Assembly (NCBI GenBank): GCA_964356195.1
Contig: CAYHGP010000015.1
Coordinates: forward strand, 1 to 27,861
Source of the DNA: 2-02-FULL-48-14 sp964356195
GTDB lineage: Bacteria > Patescibacteriota > Gracilibacteria > UBA1369 > 2-02-FULL-48-14
Length of the DNA: 27,861 nt
Reading direction: 5' to 3'
Part shown: piece by piece, positions 20,675 through 27,861 of the stretch
Layout of the letters: every line of letters starts with the position of its first letter
Numbering within the stretch: position 1 is the stretch's first letter
Notes under the pieces: generated by a model
The model's input: the letters and a program-made list of their open reading frames with translations, nothing else
Told to the model about the DNA's origin: nothing
Databases searched by the model: none
Translations under genes and position numbers: made by a program

Positions 20675-21870
20675 AAAAGCATTTCCCATTTTTTAAAAAG
20701 CATCCGAAGCTGGTGTATTTGGACAATGCGTCGACGACGCAGCGGCTAGACAGTGCCCTGGACGCGGAACGTGATTTTTATGTGAACTCGAATGCGAATG
20801 TGCATCGCGGACTTTACCCTCTTGCCGAGGAAGCCACGGAAAAGTATGAGGCCGTTCGTAAAATTGCGAAAAAGTTTGTGAACGCGGCGGAAGAAAGCGA
20901 AATTATTTTCACACGAGGAACCACTGAGGGTTTGAATATTGTGGCACAGGGCTGGGGACGCAAGTTTTTGAAAAAAGGCGATGAAATTGTTTTGACGATT
21001 TTGGAGCATCATTCCAACCTGGTGCCGTGGCAAATGGTGGCGAAAGAAACGGGTGCTCAAGTGCGATTTTGTCCGATTCTTTCCACGGGTGGGCTCGATT
21101 ACAAAGCACTTGAGAAACTGGTGAATAAAAAAACAAAGATTGTGAGCATTACGGGGCTTTCGAATACCCTTGGAACGGTAGTGGATCTTTCGGTGGTCGT
21201 TCGCTTGGCGAAAAAAGTGGGAGCGAAAGTGTGCGTGGATGCGGCGCAGCTTGCGGCGCACTTCCCCATCGATGTGAAAAAATGTGACATCGACTTTCTG
21301 GCCTTTTCGAGTCATAAAATTTACGGTCCCACAGGAGCCGGTGTGCTTTATGCCAAGCGTGAAATTTTGGAAGCCATGGATCCGTGGCTTGGCGGTGGAG
21401 ATATGATTCGCGAAGTGCATGAAGAGTTCAGCACGTGGAACGAAATCCCTTGGAAATTCGAGGCAGGGACGCCGAACATCGCTCAAGTGATTGGAATGGG
21501 TGCTGCCATGGAATTCATGATGAAGCTCGGAAAGAATAAACTCATGCAGCACGACCGCGAAATGCAGGAATATTGTTTTAAAAAACTCAATGAACTTCCT
21601 TTTGTGACCGTGTATGGCCCTAAAAGTTTTGACCAGCACCGCGGCTCGATTTCCTTCACGGTGAAGGGCGTTCACCCTCACGACATTGCGGCGATTCTAG
21701 GAGAAGAAGGCATTTGTGTCCGCGCCGGGCATCACTGCACCATGCCACTGATGAAGTCGCTGTGTTTGATTTCCACCGTGCGCGTGAGTTTCGGAATTTA
21801 TAACACGGCGAAAGACATCGAAAAGTTGGCCGCGGGGCTGAGGAAGGTGGCGAAGGTGTTTAAGATTTAG
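20659..21870 (+). CDS. sufS: Cysteine desulfurase SufS
   Basis: 403 aa, normal for group II desulfurases. PLP enzyme: LDNASTTQRLDSALDA near the N-terminus, EHHSNLVPWQ (cofactor His), DAAQLAAHFPIDV, the PLP Lys220 in FSSHKIYGPTGAGVLYAK, and the persulfide Cys360 in VRAGHHCTMPLMKSL. It removes sulfur from cysteine for cluster assembly. It starts inside sufD (16-nt overlap), so translation is coupled. SufE or SufU, which normally accept sulfur from SufS, are not encoded in this operon. The stop overlaps the convergent asparaginase-like gene by 4 nt. Confidence 0.96.
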   Translation: MSLEVKKHFPFFKKHPKLVYLDNASTTQRLDSALDAERDFYVNSNANVHRGLYPLAEEATEKYEAVRKIAKKFVNAAEESEIIFTRGTTEGLNIVAQGWGRKFLKKGDEIVLTILEHHSNLVPWQMVAKETGAQVRFCPILSTGGLDYKALEKLVNKKTKIVSITGLSNTLGTVVDLSVVVRLAKKVGAKVCVDAAQLAAHFPIDVKKCDIDFLAFSSHKIYGPTGAGVLYAKREILEAMDPWLGGGDMIREVHEEFSTWNEIPWKFEAGTPNIAQVIGMGAAMEFMMKLGKNKLMQHDREMQEYCFKKLNELPFVTVYGPKSFDQHRGSISFTVKGVHPHDIAAILGEEGICVRAGHHCTMPLMKSLCLISTVRVSFGIYNTAKDIEKLAAGLRKVAKVFKI

Positions 21871-22370
21871 TTCTCAACTCCCTCAAAAATCCCCGTTTCC
21901 AAGTTTTTCTTCACTTTGTCGTAAGGCCACACGCGGCCATTCATGGTGACATAAATTCCTGGAGGCAAGGTTTGAGCGAAAGCGAGGGAACAACCAAGGT
22001 TGAATTCGGCGTCGGAGTCGCGAAATTCGTAGGGGACCATGGAGCCGGTGAAAACCACGGTTTTGTCGGTCACGTGGCCGGCCAGAAAAGTGGCGGTTTT
22101 CACCATTCGGTCGGTTCCGTGGGTAATGACGATGTGTTTTTCAGGAGCCGCGAGGACTCGTTCACGAATCTGAATGTGATGCTCGTCATTCATATTCAGG
22201 CTGTCCATTAAGAAAATCATTTCGATTTCAATGGTAAGCATGGAGCGACCTACGCGTAAAAGCTCGGGAAGATGGGTTTCACCAAACACGAGGGCTTGAG
22301 AAATTTCGTTGTATTTTTTCTCGAAGGTTCCTCCGGCGCACAGAATTCGAATGGGTTCTTGCATGGCCAC
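21867..22370 (-). CDS. Single-domain asparaginase-like protein
   Basis: 167 aa, only the N-terminal domain of the L-asparaginase fold. Seen: ILCAGGTFEKKY (the nucleophile Thr in GGT), MDSLNMND (substrate Ser/Asp region), ITHGTDRM (second catalytic Thr-Asp; the usual HGTDT has Thr replaced by Arg), VFTGSMVPYEFRDSDAEFNL, and NGRVWPYDKVKKN with the catalytic-type Lys. The C-terminal domain (~150 residues), which normally helps close the active site, is absent. The single-domain form is a known family with unknown substrate, so this is not a broken gene. It is the last gene of the minus-strand cluster; membership of the copper operon is uncertain. The alternative start at 22364 drops two residues. 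Confidence 0.82.
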   Translation of the reverse strand: MAMQEPIRILCAGGTFEKKYNEISQALVFGETHLPELLRVGRSMLTIEIEMIFLMDSLNMNDEHHIQIRERVLAAPEKHIVITHGTDRMVKTATFLAGHVTDKTVVFTGSMVPYEFRDSDAEFNLGCSLAFAQTLPPGIYVTMNGRVWPYDKVKKNLETGIFEGVEN

Positions 22371-22417
22371 ATTTTACATAGGAGTCCATGGTGCGCCAGA
22401 GGAAATTACGAGAGGCG

Positions 22418-22639
22418 TCAAAGAAGTTCGCCTTTCTTTTCGAGCATCATGTGGTGAATTGTCGCAATCTGAACCCAAATTGCGATAAGGATAAGGATGG
22501 CAGCACAGAACAAAGCGTCTGCTTTTGTAATTCCGAACACAAGGTTATCGGCTCCTCCTAGAATGGCGGCCCCGAAGCTAATGACTCCGGCGAAACCCAC
22601 TATAATACTGATGAGATGCATTAACTTTGATGGCTTCAT
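22418..22639 (-). CDS. Small two-span membrane protein in the copper cluster
   Basis: 73 aa, family not recognised. Two hydrophobic segments (LMHLISIIVGFAGVISFGAA and ADALFCAAILILIAIWVQIA) are separated by a short polar loop (GGADNLVFGITK), with a charged tail (IHHMMLEKKGE). The tail's HHMM and the Cys in the second helix could bind copper. The basis is position: it is 26 nt downstream of the multicopper oxidase gene and on the same strand. Function unknown. Confidence 0.7.
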   Translation of the reverse strand: MKPSKLMHLISIIVGFAGVISFGAAILGGADNLVFGITKADALFCAAILILIAIWVQIATIHHMMLEKKGELL

Positions 22640-22665
22640 ATTTTTGGGATTAATGGACTAAAAAC

Positions 22666-24192
22666 TTAAAACGAAGCAATGTTTAATGGAAGCATCATGC
22701 CACTTTCGAGATGTTCGGGAATGTGACAGTGAAGCATCCAGTCGCCGGGGTTGGACATTTCGACCAAAAGTTCAACCGTGGAACCTGCAGGGATTAAAAC
22801 GGTATCCTTCCACACCAAATTACTCGAACTCACGTCATCCGTAGCCAGAACCAGGAATCGTTGACCGTGAATGTGAATGGGGTGTTGCATTGGATGCAGA
22901 GTGTCGTCGGGATTGGAAATTTGGATTTTCACCAGATCCCCTTGGACGAAATTCCAATCATCGATGTCTTCATTCGTTTTGTTAGTTTTCTCGTCCACAA
23001 GCTGCCACGTGAGGGTGTCGGTATTTGAAGTGCTATTCATGGCATTCATGCTGTCTTCCCACTCAATTGGTTCGCCATCACCCATACTCATCATGGAATC
23101 GCCCATCTGCATACCTCCCTGCATAGAATGCATGCCCCCCATCCCCTTCATTTCCAAATCGATGCTCAGGAATTTTTCAGCCTCAAGTTCAAAGCCGGAT
23201 CGGTAAGGGTCGATGCTGCTGATAGTACTTTGATGCGTTCCAAGGGTCTTGAACTCAGTCGCGTAAGATTCTGTGACCGCCTCTTCGGATACGAGAAATT
23301 CACCCAAGCTATAAGTTTTTTCGGGTGTTTCATGGCTTAGCTTATAGTTTCCGGCATCGGAGAAAAGCACTTCCACAATGGCGCGTTCGGACGGGCCCAG
23401 CAGAATTTCATCTTTCCATTCGTCCTGTTCATAAAGGCCATTGTCCGCACCAACGAGTTTCATTTGGGTGCCTGGAATCCTCAAGTTGAAGACTCGCGTG
23501 TTCGCTGTGTTCGTGATGTAAAAACGCACGAGCTCACCTTTCTTTACATTCAAACTGTAATCGGTGCCCCCGTTAACAAGCATGGTGTTTCCAAACCGAC
23601 CCATGATGGTATGAGTGACTTCGTTTTTTGAGTAGGCGGCCAGTTCATCATCATCGATAAGGACGTCATCGACCATTAAAGTCTCCTCTCGATTGACCGG
23701 TGACCATTCGTCGAAGTTTGACACCACAATATAGTTCCCATAAAGCCCCCTATCTTGCGTATAATCTTCGCGCAAGTGAGGGTGGTACCAAAACACTCCT
23801 GCATCATCAAAACGCACTTCATAAGTGAACGTTTCACCCCCTTTAATGGGCTCTTGTGTCATGTCGGGCACTCCATCAAAGGCGTTGTCCAAACGGACTC
23901 CATGCGAATGAAGAGTGGTTTCAAGATCCGTATTGTTGGTGAAGTTGATGGTGACGGTTGAACCCTGTTGTACCTTGAGTGTTGGGCCCGGGATAGAACC
24001 GTTGTAAGCCAGCATTTCGAATGTTTCACCGTTTATTTCTTTTTGGACAAAACCCGCTTCAAGATCGTAGACGGCTCCATCAGCAAGTTCCACAATGGAA
24101 GGTGCTGAAGCCATTGGGAATGGTGACTCTTGGCAGGCGGTGAGCAGCAAGGTCATCCCAGCCAGCGTAATAAAAATCGGTATTTTTTTCAT
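22666..24192 (-). CDS. Lipoprotein multicopper oxidase (CueO/laccase-like)
   Basis: 508 aa, with lipobox LLTAC (Cys20), so lipid-anchored outside the membrane. Three cupredoxin domains carry all four copper motifs: HSH (residues 95-97), HPH (137-139), HPIHIHG (437-443) and HCHIPEHLESGM (488-499). His-Cys-His plus His494 and Met499 complete the type 1 site. A Met-rich insert at about 348-385 holds 11 Met (for example MKGMGGMHSMQGGMQMGDSM), as in CueO, where such a segment binds Cu(I) and tunes oxidation. It probably oxidises toxic Cu(I) to Cu(II) using O2, which is notable for a lineage usually seen as anaerobic. The gene starts 21 nt after the Asp-box protein gene. Confidence 0.93.
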   Translation of the reverse strand: MKKIPIFITLAGMTLLLTACQESPFPMASAPSIVELADGAVYDLEAGFVQKEINGETFEMLAYNGSIPGPTLKVQQGSTVTINFTNNTDLETTLHSHGVRLDNAFDGVPDMTQEPIKGGETFTYEVRFDDAGVFWYHPHLREDYTQDRGLYGNYIVVSNFDEWSPVNREETLMVDDVLIDDDELAAYSKNEVTHTIMGRFGNTMLVNGGTDYSLNVKKGELVRFYITNTANTRVFNLRIPGTQMKLVGADNGLYEQDEWKDEILLGPSERAIVEVLFSDAGNYKLSHETPEKTYSLGEFLVSEEAVTESYATEFKTLGTHQSTISSIDPYRSGFELEAEKFLSIDLEMKGMGGMHSMQGGMQMGDSMMSMGDGEPIEWEDSMNAMNSTSNTDTLTWQLVDEKTNKTNEDIDDWNFVQGDLVKIQISNPDDTLHPMQHPIHIHGQRFLVLATDDVSSSNLVWKDTVLIPAGSTVELLVEMSNPGDWMLHCHIPEHLESGMMLPLNIASF

Positions 24193-24213
24193 CGTTTTTA
24201 TCGGGTGAATAAA

Positions 24214-25116
24214 TTAGAGCTCAACACTCGTCCAGGTTTCCCCTGCATCCGTGCTTTTGTAAATAGAGTTGCCGACTGTAATCACGTAAATGATATCTTG
24301 GGTACTTGGGCTGAAGGCCATTTGCATTAGGAATTCCCCTCCAAAATCTTCCGAAATTGCTTCCCATGTTTTTCCTCCGTCGCTACTTTTGGCGAGACCC
24401 AAGGCGTCTGAGAAAGAGAGAAGAACTTGAGAATCTGTGGGGTGGATGGCCAAAGCCATGACCACGGCTCCCTCCAGTTGGGCAGAATCGGACGACCACG
24501 TTGAGCCTTGGTCCGTACTCACGAGAAGTCCCGTCTTAGTGGCGGCGAAAAGAGTCGAAGCATCAGAGCCAGATGCTCGTAGACTGATGACTCCTGTAAG
24601 GGTGGTTTCGACTATTTCCCAGCTTTGTCCTGCATCGGTGCTGCGTTGTAATTTTCCATACCATCCGTAAAGAATATTTGGATCAACCGGACTTATTGTC
24701 ATGGTGTGAAAATCCACAGGCCCATCTACCCCATCAGAAATTTTTGTCCAAGTGACTCCACCATCTTCAGATTTTTGCATTCCAATATTTCCACCACCAC
24801 TGGGATGACCGCTGGAGTAAAATAGTTTGGCTTCTGTTGGATGCGTAGAAAACCCCATATAGTCATCCGTAGCTTCTCCCACCCGGTATAAATCCTTATC
24901 GTCGACTAAAACGAAAAGTCCAACGTGGGTGGCAATGTAGAGTTGATTAGGATTAGAAATATCTACCGCAAGCGCGTGCGCATGAGAAATAGTATCCACC
25001 GGAGTCAGGGTCGAGCTTGGCGTGGACGTTTGTGTTGAGGTTGCGACATTTTGGGTAGTACCACAAGCCGCAAGCGTGATTGAAAGTAGTGCGAAAATAG
25101 TAAAGATTTTTTTCAT
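24214..25116 (-). CDS. Asp-box beta-propeller lipoprotein
   Basis: 300 aa. The ATG at 25116 gives MKKIFTIFALLSITLAAC with a lipobox (LAAC) and Cys18; the frame is open to 25155. A Thr/Ser linker follows, then a propeller with five Asp-boxes of the form S-x-D-x-G-x-T-W (SEDGGVTWTKI, STDAGQSWEIV, STDQGSTWSSD, SSDGGKTWEAI, STDAGETWTSV). This is the BNR/sialidase-like repeat found in 'F510_1955 family glycosylhydrolase' annotations. No catalytic residues are evident, so the enzyme name is doubtful. Set between copA and the multicopper oxidase, it may serve in copper handling or as a sensor domain outside the membrane. The 69-nt spacer before it carries two hairpins. Confidence 0.8.
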   Translation of the reverse strand: MKKIFTIFALLSITLAACGTTQNVATSTQTSTPSSTLTPVDTISHAHALAVDISNPNQLYIATHVGLFVLVDDKDLYRVGEATDDYMGFSTHPTEAKLFYSSGHPSGGGNIGMQKSEDGGVTWTKISDGVDGPVDFHTMTISPVDPNILYGWYGKLQRSTDAGQSWEIVETTLTGVISLRASGSDASTLFAATKTGLLVSTDQGSTWSSDSAQLEGAVVMALAIHPTDSQVLLSFSDALGLAKSSDGGKTWEAISEDFGGEFLMQMAFSPSTQDIIYVITVGNSIYKSTDAGETWTSVEL

Positions 25117-25126
25117 TGTTATTGTT

Positions 25127-25170
25127 GTGGCTGACGCCACGTTATTGCTTAGCAAACCCTTCGGGTTCGC
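25127..25170 (-). promoter_or_regulatory. Two tandem hairpins in the copA - propeller spacer
   Basis: On the minus strand, reading from copA: a stem with a 3-nt loop (25152-25159 with 25163-25170, 8 bp, one G.U), then GTGGC/GCCAC around TGAC (25127-25140) 10 nt before the next ATG. There is no T-run, so these are not terminators. They may protect or process the mRNA so that copZ-copA and the oxidase part are expressed at different levels. Confidence 0.45.
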
Positions 25171-25185
25171 CTTCAGAATAATAAA

Positions 25186-27630
25186 TTAAGAACTCAAGCG
25201 GGCGAAAAGGATGAAGACTGCCGTAAATCCAACGGACATCACTACCGGTGCGATGCTGGAAACTAAATTCCTTCTTCCCGGGCGGAATCCTTTTAAGAGC
25301 AGCGAGTTGCCCACCACGGAAATCGAACTAAAAGCCATGGCGAGGCCTGCCAATTCCGGACGAAGCACCAGTCCAAAGCTCATGAAGACGCGCGCTGCAA
25401 TTGGAATCCCAATTACATTATAGAAGAGGGCAAAGAACATATTCTGTTTGATTTTGCCCATCGTTTCGCGGCTCAACTGAATAGCGGTGAGTACGTCTCG
25501 CAAGTCGTTTCGAATGATGACAATGCCTCCGGTTTCCATGGCCACGTCCGTTCCGGAGCCCATGGCAATTCCCAAGTCGGCCTGAGCAAGTGCAGGGGCA
25601 TCGTTGATGCCGTCCCCCACCATGGCCACCCGTGTGCCGGTGCTTTGTAATTTTTTCACTTCATTAGCCTTGTCTTCGGGAAGTACTTCCGCCAATACAT
25701 TTTTGATTCCCGCTTGGCGTGCAATGGCTTCCGCCGTACGACGGTTGTCGCCGGTAATCATGTAGACTTCAATGTGAAGCGCCTCTAATGCTCGCACCGC
25801 TTCCACCGTGGTTTCTTTGATGGTGTCCGCGACCGCCACAAGTCCGAGTACTTCTTTCTCCGAAGTCAAAATCATGACTGTTTTCCCGTTTTCTTCCAAT
25901 TTGCGAATTTTTCGTTCCACTTTTTCTGTAGCGGATTCCGGCAAACCTACAATGTCCGTGAGAAGTTTTCGGTTTCCCAAATAGTATTTGGTATGGCCGA
26001 TTACTCCCTCTACTCCATGACCCGGAATAGCTCGGAAATCATTAACTTCATCCAAAGCGATGGCTTCTTCTTCCGCATACTTCACAATCGCTTCGGCCAG
26101 CGGATGCTCAGATAATTTTTCAAGGCTTGCGGCCAGGCTCATGATTTCTTCTTCATCGGACAAACCGGCACTCACAATGTCCGTGACTTCCGGCTTTCCT
26201 TTCGTTAGGGTTCCTGTTTTATCGAAGACCACCACTTTCACTTTGCAAGCCGCTTCAAGCGGTTCCCCTCCTTTAATAAGGATACCGTGCTCGGCTCCTT
26301 TCCCGGTTCCCACCATAATCGCCGTGGGTGTTGCCAATCCAAGTGCGCAAGGNNNNNNNNNNNNNNNNNNNNNNNNNNNNNNNNNNNNNNNNNNNNNNNN
26401 NNNNNNNNNNNNNNNNNNNNNNNNNNNNNNNNNNNNNNNNNNNNNNNNNNNNTCCACGGATGATTGTCCTTTGCTCAAGACTCCATCTACCGGGATTTTT
26501 TCGCCGGGTCGTACTACAATCGTGTCGCCCGCCACCACTTGTTCAATGGGTACATCTTCCGTCACTCCGTTTTTGATCACACGGGCGGTTTTGGCTTGCA
26601 GCCCCATGAGTTTTTTAATTGCGTCCGAGGTGCGCCCTTTGGTTTTGGCTTCGAGCCATTTGCCCAAGAGAACGAAGGTGATCAAAAAGGCAGCGGTTTC
26701 AAAATAAAGCTCGGGGATTTTTTCTCCACCCAGCCCCACGAGACTGTTGTTCTGCACCACATAGCTTATAAACTGCCATAAGCTGTAAAAGAAAGCCGTC
26801 GAAGTACCGATGGCAATCAAACTATCCATGTTGAACGTTTTCATGCGCAGGCTGCTCCACATCCCTTTGTAAAATCCCGCCCCGAGAATGAATTGCACGG
26901 GAATCGTTAGGACGAGTGAGACTATGCCGACTTTGGGCATGAGAAATTCCAGGCCCGGAAGGAAGGGTAGAAAATCGAGAAGCATGAAATACAACATGGG
27001 CAGGCTCAAGGCTAAACTCCAAAGAAAGTTTCTGCCGTAGCTTTTAATGGTGGCTTCCTTTTGGAGCCGCTCAGCCTCCGGATCGGTTGTGCCTGTCAAT
27101 TGGGCCTTGTAGCCCGCCTTTGCAACCGCGGCGATAAGCTCTTCCACATTCGTAGCGGAGTTGTCGTAAACCACTCGCGCTTTTTCCGCTGAGAAGTTGA
27201 CGTTTGCGGTTTTCACTCCGGGTACCTTTTTGAGTTTTCGTTCAATCAGACCGGCGCAAGATGCGCAGCTCATGCCGCTCAATGTCAGCTGCACTTGTTC
27301 TTCTTTTTTCTCTTTGAGGTTGAAGAGCGGTGTTTTTCCCCCGTTGCCAACAAGTCTTGAGTTCCCGGTAGAAAGGTTCGTCTCACTCGAGAAAATATTG
27401 AGGAGCTGGTTGATCTTTGGGGATTTTAAAAGTTCATCCACAAATGCACCGATGTCGGGACGATCTTTGGGAACTTCGATTTCTCCGGAACGTTGATTGA
27501 GTATGGTTCCTTTGAAACTTGGCGACCCTTGATCGCTGGTGAAGGTGCCGTCCGCCGTTGTGTTCGACTCGAGACGAATTTTAATTCCCTCTCCGTTTTT
27601 AACAATTTTTTTAGTGATTTTGTCAGACAT
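25186..27630 (-). CDS. copA: Cu(+)-exporting P1B-type ATPase CopA (with scaffold gap)
   Basis: Residues 1-110 form an unusual N-terminal extension with no recognisable domain. A heavy-metal-binding domain follows (GMSCASC at 119-125), then the membrane helices with the MA/MB pair (YGRNFLWSLALSLPMLYFML). The core shows PCALGLATP (end of the CPC copper channel motif), phosphorylation site FDKTGTLTKGKPE, SEHPLAEAI (ATP-binding HP) and hinge GDGINDAPALAQADLG. It pumps Cu(I) out of the cytoplasm. The gap at 26353-26452 removes the actuator (TGE), the following helices and the first CPC Cys; frames on both sides happen to agree. copZ is encoded 4 nt upstream. Confidence 0.95.
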   Translation of the reverse strand: MSDKITKKIVKNGEGIKIRLESNTTADGTFTSDQGSPSFKGTILNQRSGEIEVPKDRPDIGAFVDELLKSPKINQLLNIFSSETNLSTGNSRLVGNGGKTPLFNLKEKKEEQVQLTLSGMSCASCAGLIERKLKKVPGVKTANVNFSAEKARVVYDNSATNVEELIAAVAKAGYKAQLTGTTDPEAERLQKEATIKSYGRNFLWSLALSLPMLYFMLLDFLPFLPGLEFLMPKVGIVSLVLTIPVQFILGAGFYKGMWSSLRMKTFNMDSLIAIGTSTAFFYSLWQFISYVVQNNSLVGLGGEKIPELYFETAAFLITFVLLGKWLEAKTKGRTSDAIKKLMGLQAKTARVIKNGVTEDVPIEQVVAGDTIVVRPGEKIPVDGVLSKGQSSVXXXXXXXXXXXXXXXXXXXXXXXXXXXXXXXXXXPCALGLATPTAIMVGTGKGAEHGILIKGGEPLEAACKVKVVVFDKTGTLTKGKPEVTDIVSAGLSDEEEIMSLAASLEKLSEHPLAEAIVKYAEEEAIALDEVNDFRAIPGHGVEGVIGHTKYYLGNRKLLTDIVGLPESATEKVERKIRKLEENGKTVMILTSEKEVLGLVAVADTIKETTVEAVRALEALHIEVYMITGDNRRTAEAIARQAGIKNVLAEVLPEDKANEVKKLQSTGTRVAMVGDGINDAPALAQADLGIAMGSGTDVAMETGGIVIIRNDLRDVLTAIQLSRETMGKIKQNMFFALFYNVIGIPIAARVFMSFGLVLRPELAGLAMAFSSISVVGNSLLLKGFRPGRRNLVSSIAPVVMSVGFTAVFILFARLSS
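26353..26452. other. Scaffold gap (100 N) inside copA
   Basis: Exactly 100 N, the standard placeholder length. The left flank codes for PCALGLATP, the right for GVLSKGQSSV. In copper ATPases these points are roughly 110 residues apart, so about 330 bp is probably missing, not 100. Confidence 0.98.
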
Positions 27631-27634
27631 GGCT

Positions 27635-27847
27635 TTATTGGTTAATAACCTTGTACTCGTCTCCCAGAGATTCTATTTCTTTGGTCCAAGCGTCCATATC
27701 AAAATCTTCATTGTGGTGCAGAGTTACTTTTTTGGACTGCAAGTCTACTTCTGCGCTGAGGATGGAGGGGAATTCCCCGCTCACCTCTTTGACTAAAGTG
27801 GCGCAAGACGCGCAGTGCATTCCGGGGATACTGATTGTGGTTTCCAT
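27635..27847 (-). CDS. copZ: Copper chaperone, HMA domain (CopZ-like)
   Basis: 70 aa, one complete heavy-metal-associated domain: METTISIPGMHCASC with the Cu(I)-binding C-x-x-C at residues 12-15, and the beta-alpha-beta pattern VDLQSKKVTLHHNED. The rest of the fold is intact and it ends YKVINQ. It would carry Cu(I) in the cytoplasm to the CopA metal-binding domain. It is the first visible gene of the copper cluster and lies 4 nt before copA, so the two are co-translated. Only 14 bp of upstream sequence remain in the window, so the promoter and any CsoR/CueR-type regulator lie beyond the edge. Confidence 0.93.
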   Translation of the reverse strand: METTISIPGMHCASCATLVKEVSGEFPSILSAEVDLQSKKVTLHHNEDFDMDAWTKEIESLGDEYKVINQ

Positions 27848-27861
27848 AAAAATTAGAGTTA

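Noticed and set aside
22418..22457. Plus-strand frames across the asparaginase and oxidase genes (for example 22877-23206)
   Set aside because: They mirror the well-supported minus-strand coding sequences and show no family features.
1..27861. Recoded TGA (TGA=Gly) as in SR1/Gracilibacteria
   Set aside because: Conserved genes such as purF and sufB end in TGA exactly where the families end, and no conserved gene has an internal TGA.
1..27861. CRISPR arrays, IS elements, integrases, phage genes, riboswitches, rRNA
   Set aside because: No spaced direct repeats, transposase-like frames, rRNA segments or recognisable riboswitch cores were found on reading either strand.

Overview
The window looks like a chromosomal scaffold from a bacterium of the Candidate Phyla Radiation. 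Peregrinibacteria-like is my best guess, by inference only. In favour are very tight gene packing, few Shine-Dalgarno motifs, two secreted proteins with S-layer-homology (SLH) repeats, a minimal SufCBDS operon, many short secreted proteins of unknown function, and TGA used as an ordinary stop (purF, sufB and others). TGA as stop argues against the TGA=Gly lineages (SR1 and Gracilibacteria in the strict sense). Promoters of ordinary sigma-70 type (TTGACA / TATAAT-like) are visible upstream of many genes. No IS element, integrase, CRISPR array or phage gene is visible. The sequence contains one 100-N scaffold gap (26353-26452).

Layout. 1-1222 (minus): the start of a secreted protein that runs off the edge, and an unrecognised 316-aa protein. 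1274-1881 (plus): a BrnT-like toxin / ribbon-helix-helix antitoxin pair with a palindromic operator over its -35 box. 1981-4693 (plus): secE-nusG, a membrane-anchored unknown, then rplK-rplA with its own strong promoter; rplJ/rplL do not follow. 4685-5221 (minus): a secreted unknown. 5301-10038 (plus): a nucleotide run, dut - tmk-like - folD - purF - purD. It covers dUTP removal, dTMP phosphorylation, one-carbon folate supply and the first two steps of purine synthesis. 10227-12464 (minus): SLH protein - maf - (double giant hairpin) - YtxH/histone-tail protein. 12539-12838: rpsT, divergent from the SLH gene with overlapping promoters. 12835-17599: a mix of secreted/lipoprotein unknowns, a C39-like peptidase, an Asp-rich SLH protein, a frameshifted gene, a 41-aa lipoprotein, and tRNA-Ala(GGC) and tRNA(CAT). 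17698-21870 (plus): sufC-sufB-sufD-sufS, all overlapping. 21867-27847 (minus): a copper-handling cluster read copZ - copA - Asp-box propeller lipoprotein - multicopper oxidase - small membrane protein, with a single-domain asparaginase at the end.

How the genes work together. The Suf system could supply the [4Fe-4S] cluster predicted for PurF, which has four cysteines at the Bacillus-type ligand positions. CopZ would hand Cu(I) to the CopA efflux ATPase, and the lipoprotein multicopper oxidase would act on extracytoplasmic Cu(I).

The least explained structure is the 307-bp stretch 10759-11065. It holds two consecutive long hairpins (perfect inner stems of 22 and 24 bp) enclosed by an 18-bp inverted copy of the 3' coding end of maf. 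Other points to check are possible leaderless transcription at several genes, a single-base frameshift at about 16871, three tail-to-tail gene overlaps, and a copA assembly gap that must be larger than its 100 Ns.
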